The position numbers and the translations under genes are program-made. A DNA stretch of 64,000 bases, from NCBI GenBank assembly GCA_030549775.1, contig CM060174.1:52516707-52580706 (forward strand). The letters run 5' to 3'. The notes under the pieces were generated by a model. That model searched no databases, was not told where the DNA came from, and saw nothing but the letters and a program-made list of their open reading frames with translations. This document shows, in pieces, positions 58,014-64,000 of the stretch (positions are counted from its first letter, which is position 1; every line of letters begins with the position of its first letter). Source of the stretch: Tamarix chinensis. Taxonomy: Eukaryota; Streptophyta; Magnoliopsida; Caryophyllales; Tamaricaceae.

Positions 58014-60469
58014 TATAACATCCCTACTTTTCACTACCAAAAACATTTATTTTAAAAATATTATAGAAGTGGAAATACAATAAAACATTATGAAAAATTA
58101 GGTGTTACGATTGCATCTAATACAAGATAGTGGCCTAACCGCCTGCCTAACATTAGACACAAGACTAGGTATCTAACTAACAAAACACAAAGGAAACTAG
58201 TGTGCCTAAGAAAAATCTTAAAGGTATGAAAATTAAGGTGTACAACGCAAGGCTATGTAAGCCTTAAATTACATAAAAGTTACACTAGATGAAAAAGGTA
58301 ACTAGAGGAAATCCATTACAAGGAAGATGCCTTGGTCACTCAAGGACCAAAAAGGAAAGTCTTTGGGAATGCATATGCTCAAAAAACCCAGCTATGTTAA
58401 AGAAGAGGATGGATCACTTAGTGGTTACGCTTAATAAGCATGCACAAGCCCTCCTACTTGTGCGATTGAGTAGGGGATTACAAGAACAACCCATTAGTAT
58501 GCATATATACTAAGTAATCCAATCTACAGCTAGTGTAGATCAAGGTACATTCAAGACCCACATAACATGCTTATGGTACGACATGCTAAAATGTACATGC
58601 AATAGTCCTACTATATCATTCATGTACTACTACACTAGATTCCACAAGGCATATTTGGATCCACTAAAAGATGATTAATCATAATATTACTAGCATACAG
58701 GGATATACAGGTTATATCATACATATAGTATTCTTCAAGAAAAATGGATCACTGAGATTATCCACATATTAATGTTTTGAGTGTAGCTTGTAGGGTAATG
58801 TGCAAATAGATATGCATATGACTTTTAAACCATGAATACTTATAGTAGGTGGATCATGGTTATAATAAAAATATATCATGTGATAATTCATGGAAACATT
58901 CTTGAACAAGAGAACTAGACCACAATTAAGCATTCAAGGGAAGCATACTATAAAACATAGTATGTGTGTGAGTATACACACATGCAATGGTAGGTATGAA
59001 ACATTGTACATTCATAGGAACATATGATTGATAGAACATTAAGGAAGGTAAATGTGAGTTACATAATATACCTATAAACCATTGGTTACTATCTTTGATG
59101 AAAGTGATAATATCATTCCTTTATAACCTATACTATATTTCATAGCTTAAGAAAGGCGTGAGCTCTTAAATACTTATGGGAAAGAACTTAGTATCATGTT
59201 AGAAAAATAACCATATCAAGATTGAGTATAAAATAAGATAAGGTCAATTAATACATCTTTCATATTCATTCTAGTTACTATTTTATGTTAGGTAAACATA
59301 GAACTCCTTTACAACATTATTGAGCAATATGTGTCATTATTCCCCATGGTCTCTCAATACACATGGAAGTTAAACAGAATAAATGGATATAAAGTCATGG
59401 TTGAAGCTAAAATAATTAGTGGGCATAAGTCCTATCGCATGCTAAAGTAACTATCATGTGGTGACCAAACTCATTAATGCCAAAACCCCATAGTACGCCA
59501 TTTATGTTTAGAGGATGAAAGGTACTGGGATAAACTAAGATATTTCCCCAAGGCACTTGAAGTTAAAATGTCTAATGGTAGACTAACCCCTGATAACTAA
59601 TTGAGGATCTAATAATGCATACCTATAAAAATTCTCTTTCAACTTTAAGTGATTAATATCTTATTGGACCAATATCTTATAACATACCAATGTCCACAGA
59701 TAATATAATAGCAAGTAACAATCATCAAAATCCAAAAGTAACCGTATAAGGTTCTCACATCATCTGGTTTTCCCATTAAGAGTAAATTAGGTGATCATTC
59801 CATTACTTGATCAATTATGCTAAAAGGTGAAATTATGAAATGTTAATGTCAAGAATAAATGCCCAATCCGACATTTTATTTCCATTTATTTTACTTTGTT
59901 CACAATTCCAATCTAGGTTAAAGACCTAGTTTCATTACTCAACCACAATCTTACCATATATTAAAGAATATTCCACATTAATCCCTCTAAACAATGATGA
60001 ACTTCTAATTGCAGGTCAACTAAAGTCCTAATTCATCTGTTTATCTAAGTAGCTAGGTGAAGGTCAGATTAAGGCCATCATATAAGTTTATGTTATCTTC
60101 TTCCATTCATACTAAGTCATTTAAACATACAAGGTTACACATTTTAAGGCCATGATATAAGTTTTTAGGAGTCTAGTTAGTATCATTATGATTCATTGTA
60201 TATATACCAACCATAGGAAAGTCCATTTTTATCTATCTAATCATCTACTCATGCCATGGCCAAGATAAAGGCCCAATTCCTAAGTTAATGTCAACATTAG
60301 TCAACTAGGCTTAATTTTCTCTTTACTAACTTTAATCCATCAATTAAAGTTATAGATACTAACATTGTAAATCACCATACATGCATAAAAAAACTCAAAT
60401 ATCCTATTAAAAAATAAATAAAAATTTAGTGAAGACTATTTGATGGGTTTTCAAGAACTAATTAATCAA

Positions 60470-60730
60470 TTCGATGAACAATCAATTGGTCTGGGCGCTA
60501 CCAAACCTTCACATTAGTGGCAAACCCACCGATTGGTCCACCTAACCGATTGAATTTTTAAAAGACCAGTTGATCAGCTTGGTTAAACAAGTTGATGGGT
60601 CTAACTTGAGACCACAACAACTGAAGTTATAAGGAAATCGATCGATGAGTCTACTAAACTAGTCAATCGGTCCAAGGGACTAGTCGATTAGTCATAGAGA
60701 CTAGTTGATTGGTTGGGATGAACATAACCC
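60470..60730. repeat. Cluster of ACCAGTTGATC/ACTAGTCGATTAGTC words
   Basis: About ten short, partly palindromic words around (A/G)CTAGT(C/T)GATT(A/G)GTC occur in 260 bases. The same words are seen at 17985-18095 and 19225-19390. Confidence 0.6.
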
Positions 60731-62539
60731 CTTCCAAACACACTCATATACAATTACATTTCACAATCTTTGTTTAATTAATCTGAACATGAATCACTTG
60801 TCATTCAAGGTTTTTAACAAGTAATAATCATGGATTAACATGCAAAATATTAAATTTATATAAGAATTTCAATTTAATCATGCTTTCATATTACTAACTA
60901 AATAAGAGTTATGAAACCATAATCCGTATTCTCTTCATACTAGGCCATTAGAAATGAATTTTACATCACATTATGATGTCAATGTTATTGAGATGCTCAG
61001 GTACCAAGGTTAGCTACAAAATATAAATCATATCAATGAGGCTTAGGCACACAAAGTCTCAAGTTAGACTTTGTACCAATTCTTTCATTTATTTAATACT
61101 AACAAGTTCAAGCACACTTTCATCTCTAATACTCCTACTTCCATATAAATATAAAACATACACCACACCTATCCATACCATATCTCACAAAAATAGGGAA
61201 GCCAATGGTTTAACTTAGAAGATATTAGTAAATCCACCAAAGAGACCAAAAGTCTTTAAAAGTCCAAGCCCTTTTCAACGCTTGAACACCTTTTAGGAAA
61301 GAAATATTAACACTTAGTAAAATTTTAAAATCATACAAAACTAAATAAATCAGAGACTAAGGAGAGAAATTAGAGAGAAAACACATCCTAAAGAAGAAAA
61401 AAGAAACCCTAGAAGATACTAGCAAATCCCTCACCCTTTTCCCAAATCTAACCCTTTTTTTATTTAAGAACAAAACAAGAAATAGTTATAAGAATTAGTA
61501 TAAGAGGAAAAAAAGATAATAATTGAAGGCCAAAGGAAAAAATATAGGTAGAGAAAGTATGAAGTATAATAGGTTAGGGAAAGAAGGAGAAAATTAAAGG
61601 CTTTTATTAGAATTGCTAAAGGCTTCTAGTAGCACACAAGGTTAATGGGCCTTGTAAATCAAGAACCCAAACCCTAGACAAAATCCAAGTTTCCATGCAC
61701 ACACTTCGAAGGTTTAAGGCTACCCATTCTATCTTGGAGCTCAAATGGTGAAAACTGAGTTTTTCTAGGGAAATGTGCCTCAAAATTTCAAACATAAGAA
61801 GGAAATAAAGATGAAAACTAGAGAAAATAAAAGTCAACAATATTTAGAGGTTGTAGGGATGAATCACCTGTATAGGAATCTAGTAGAAGGGGGAGAAATA
61901 TATAAGAAGAAGACAAGGAGATGAAGCCATGAAAGTGACTTATGGGAATTTACCACTCCATGAATCAATAAAAAACTTAGTACAACAAGTTATGTGTGCT
62001 CAAGAGCTTCATAAAAGTCATAAATAAATTACTTAGATATAATCATGATGTTACAAAATCTTTGTGGAAATATTCACAGTAAAAATTGAGCATGAAGAAC
62101 AATAAGCTCAGTCAAACTAAATGACTAGTACTTCAAACTAGTCAATCAGTTCATCGAGTTTCAAAGCTCAAATTTAAAGAACAAATTATTCAATCAGCTC
62201 CTCTAGACTAGGAAATATAATAAAACCAACTATTTTCCAAAATCCAAACCAAGTTCAACAAAAACCATAAAAAACTTAAAAATACCTCCAAACTAAGATC
62301 ATACACATTTATATCACAATCGTATGCATATATTAATGCATAATGAAGACCCAAAAAAATAGTGTATTATTGAGACCTTTGAAAAAGCACTAAAGAAATA
62401 ATGAAAAAACCATTACAACTTATGATATAACCGAGGAAAGGATAATGTAATAAAGAGAAAAAAGAAGGGAGAAAAATTGAATTGCAAGACTCAAATGTGT
62501 GTTGGTGGAACTTTTCTCAACAAAGAGGGTAGAAAGGAT

Positions 62540-63215
62540 ACTAGCAGCTATTGATAGTGGTATGGAAATGAAAAAGAGGGATGTTACTCAAGGGGAAGAA
62601 AGGGAGGTGGTGATTGAGGGTGATAAGGTAGTTTTGGTGGTGGATGCTAAAGGAAATGGGGAGGTTTTGATGATGATGTTCATTGGTTGGGTGTGTTTTC
62701 TATGATAATGACCAAAAACCATGGGGGAGGAAGGACAAGGGCATCTAGTGCAATAGACTCAAAAGAAATTGAGAGTGGAATTACGAGTTTTGTTTTTGTG
62801 TTTGTTGCAATAGTGAAGAGGAGAAAGGAAAGAGGGAAAGGGTTTCATTTGCTACTATTCTTTGATAAAAATTAAGGGAGAAAAGGAAGTTGTTCGTTTA
62901 TCAAATGTGCCTAATTTTAGAAGGCATACACACACATAAATATATGTTTGGTGTATTGGCAGAGAGGGAGTAGGGTGGTGAGGCACAATAGGGTAAGTTT
63001 TTCAACAAAACATATCAATTTAGGAGGTGGGAAGTAATAGTGTGATGATGGTTTTAGAGGGTAGGTCATGGAAGCATGTTATAGGGGATATGGTTAGGAA
63101 AGTGATTCATGTAGAAAGAAGAGAGATAAGAAGGAAAAAGAAACATAGCAGGAGGAAGGAAAAGGGAAAAGAAAAGAAGAAGGAGAACAAGAGAAAAAGG
63201 AAAAGGAAAAAGTAA
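62540..63215 (-). other. Purine-rich LTR upstream tract
   Basis: GA-rich DNA equal to the pyrimidine-rich upstream tract of the family in reverse. The Lys/Arg/Glu- and Val-rich open frames here (62499-62705, 62687-62875 and 63027-63215, plus strand) follow from composition. Confidence 0.6.
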
Positions 63216-63475
63216 AAAAATTAGGTTTGGGGTTAGGATTAGGACTATGTTAAAATAATTTATATTAGGGAATTAGGATAAAATTTCTCATCAACCCTCC
63301 AAGTTTAGGTTTAGGTTAAAAATGTTAATGACCCAAAATAAAGATTAATATTAGGTTAAGATTTAGGATTAAGGACTTAGGATAAGGTAGAAATATCAAT
63401 TTCTTAAGATTAGAATTAGGTTAAGAAAGTATTTACTTAGGATGAAGATTAGATAAAATTTAGAATATTATATCA

Positions 63476-63488
63476 TTACCCCTTAAAA
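63476..63488 (-). other. Polypurine tract before 3' LTR
   Basis: On the minus strand TTTTAAGGGGTAA lies directly upstream of the LTR start at 63475, where plant Gypsy elements carry the plus-strand primer. It marks 58014-63475 as a 3' LTR. Confidence 0.65.
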
Positions 63489-64000
63489 TAGATTTTGTCC
63501 CTTAAGTCAATGCGTCATGGTTGGGGAAGAAGTGAAACAGGATATAAGGAAAAGGTGATCTTGATGGTTAGTTCTACCTGAGTTGACACAACACTAGTAG
63601 GGACTACTCACTGAAAAGTGAGAGAAACCTAAACCTAACGCACTTGTGCTAAAAAGATCAGGATGTGACTTAAACACGTCCTTTTAAGTCTCCCAGGTTA
63701 AATTTTCTACTCCATTATGACTCTAAAGAATCTTCATGAGTGAACTGATCTTATCTGGGTTCGGTGCACCGTTCTATCGAGAATATGTAAAGGTACATTC
63801 TCATAGGATAATAAACCTTTAAGCTTGATATCTTTAATTTTGGTTAAGTGGGATGAATCTACTACTTACTTCCATAGTTGAGAGATACGGAAGATGTTAT
63901 AAACTTGATCTTACTCTAGTGGAAGCACTAGGCAGTATTGAACCATGTTGATCTTATCAAGAATCACGTAAAGACCACTTTATTTCAAGATTAGCTTATC
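63489..64000 (-). pseudogene. Gypsy pol C-terminus (after integrase), minus strand, runs off the right edge
   Basis: Minus-strand translation gives VDSSHLTKIKDIKLKG, then LSYENVPLHILDRTVHR, then a segment with NLTWE and KDVFKSHPDLF. This is the same order as the Gypsy A end at 51470-51680 and corresponds to the Del/Tekay pol C-terminus around the chromodomain. Stops interrupt it and the frame shifts at least once. The rest of pol and gag would lie outside the window to the right. Confidence 0.75.

Larger units (their letters stand above)
58014..63475 (-). mobile_element. Long Gypsy LTR, minus strand; probable 3' LTR of an element extending right (5,462 bp)
   Basis: The left end TATAACATCCCTACTTTTCACTACC is the reverse complement of a family 3' end (compare 30990-31030). 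The right end, read on the minus strand, begins TGATATAATATTCTAAATTTTATC. Reverse-oriented modules are present: the 'CTTTAAGTGATTAATATCTTA' segment (59645), CCAC...GTGG-like motifs (59440-59600), purine-rich tracts (61340-61560 and 62540-63215), which are the pyrimidine tract in reverse, and the TTAGGATTAGG-rich start. The sequence to its right is a polypurine-tract-like TTTTAAGGGGTAA (minus strand) and pol. This LTR is larger and more diverged than the others. Confidence 0.65.

Noticed and set aside
1..64000. tRNA, rRNA or other structured RNA genes
   Set aside because: I saw no cloverleaf with the conserved box A and box B words and no rRNA-like sequence. TGGTATCAGAG-type matches are primer sites, not tRNA genes.

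Overview
The window reads as intergenic heterochromatin from a large, repeat-rich flowering-plant nuclear genome. It holds LTR retrotransposons of plant Ty3/Gypsy (Del/Tekay-like chromovirus) and Ty1/Copia type, a plant L1-type LINE, CACTA transposons and a hAT-like MITE, with much AT-rich and microsatellite DNA. I found no host gene I can defend; the best candidate for non-transposon sequence is a small, CpG-richer stretch near 16.67-17.48 kb. Every coding region recognised is a decayed transposon gene.

Layout. 1-8.35 kb: fragments of long Gypsy LTRs in both orientations. The minus-strand LTR starting at 1637 is interrupted by a 5'-truncated LINE (about 3.90-7.17 kb). 8.35-14 kb: 5' part of a minus-strand Gypsy element (gag, leader, primer-binding site, part of its 5' LTR), split by a 4,019-bp solo LTR (9041-13059) with a perfect 5-bp target-site duplication. 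14-21.2 kb: AT-rich sequence, the possible host-like segment and weak LTR-like remnants.

21.19-53.53 kb: one plus-strand Del/Tekay-like element (here 'Gypsy A'). Its 5' LTR (21187-24954) is followed by an initiator-Met tRNA primer site, and its truncated 3' LTR starts at 51862. Its gag is split by two solo LTRs (25825-31030 and 31470-35235) and its pol by a minus-strand Copia element (37118-50366). The Copia pol is split by a CACTA element (39179-47563, duplication AAT), which contains a second CACTA-type element (40137-44197, duplication AAA). This is a four-level nest whose insertion order can be read directly. 53.53-64 kb: further LTRs in both orientations, including the likely 3' LTR (58014-63475) of a minus-strand Gypsy element whose pol 3' end reaches the right edge.

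The Gypsy LTRs are long (about 2.6-5.5 kb) and share a common order of non-coding modules: termini near TGTAATACCCC and GGGTGTTACA, a pyrimidine-rich upstream part with a TATA box, a block repeating a CCAC...GTGG motif, a pair of adjacent hairpins, and a conserved 3' end. One hairpin keeps its pairing while its sequence changes between copies. That structured LTR element, a 30-bp minisatellite that seems to have grown from an LTR segment, and the nest itself are the most interesting points. All calls come from reading the sequence; no database search was run, and internal boundaries without a target duplication are approximate.
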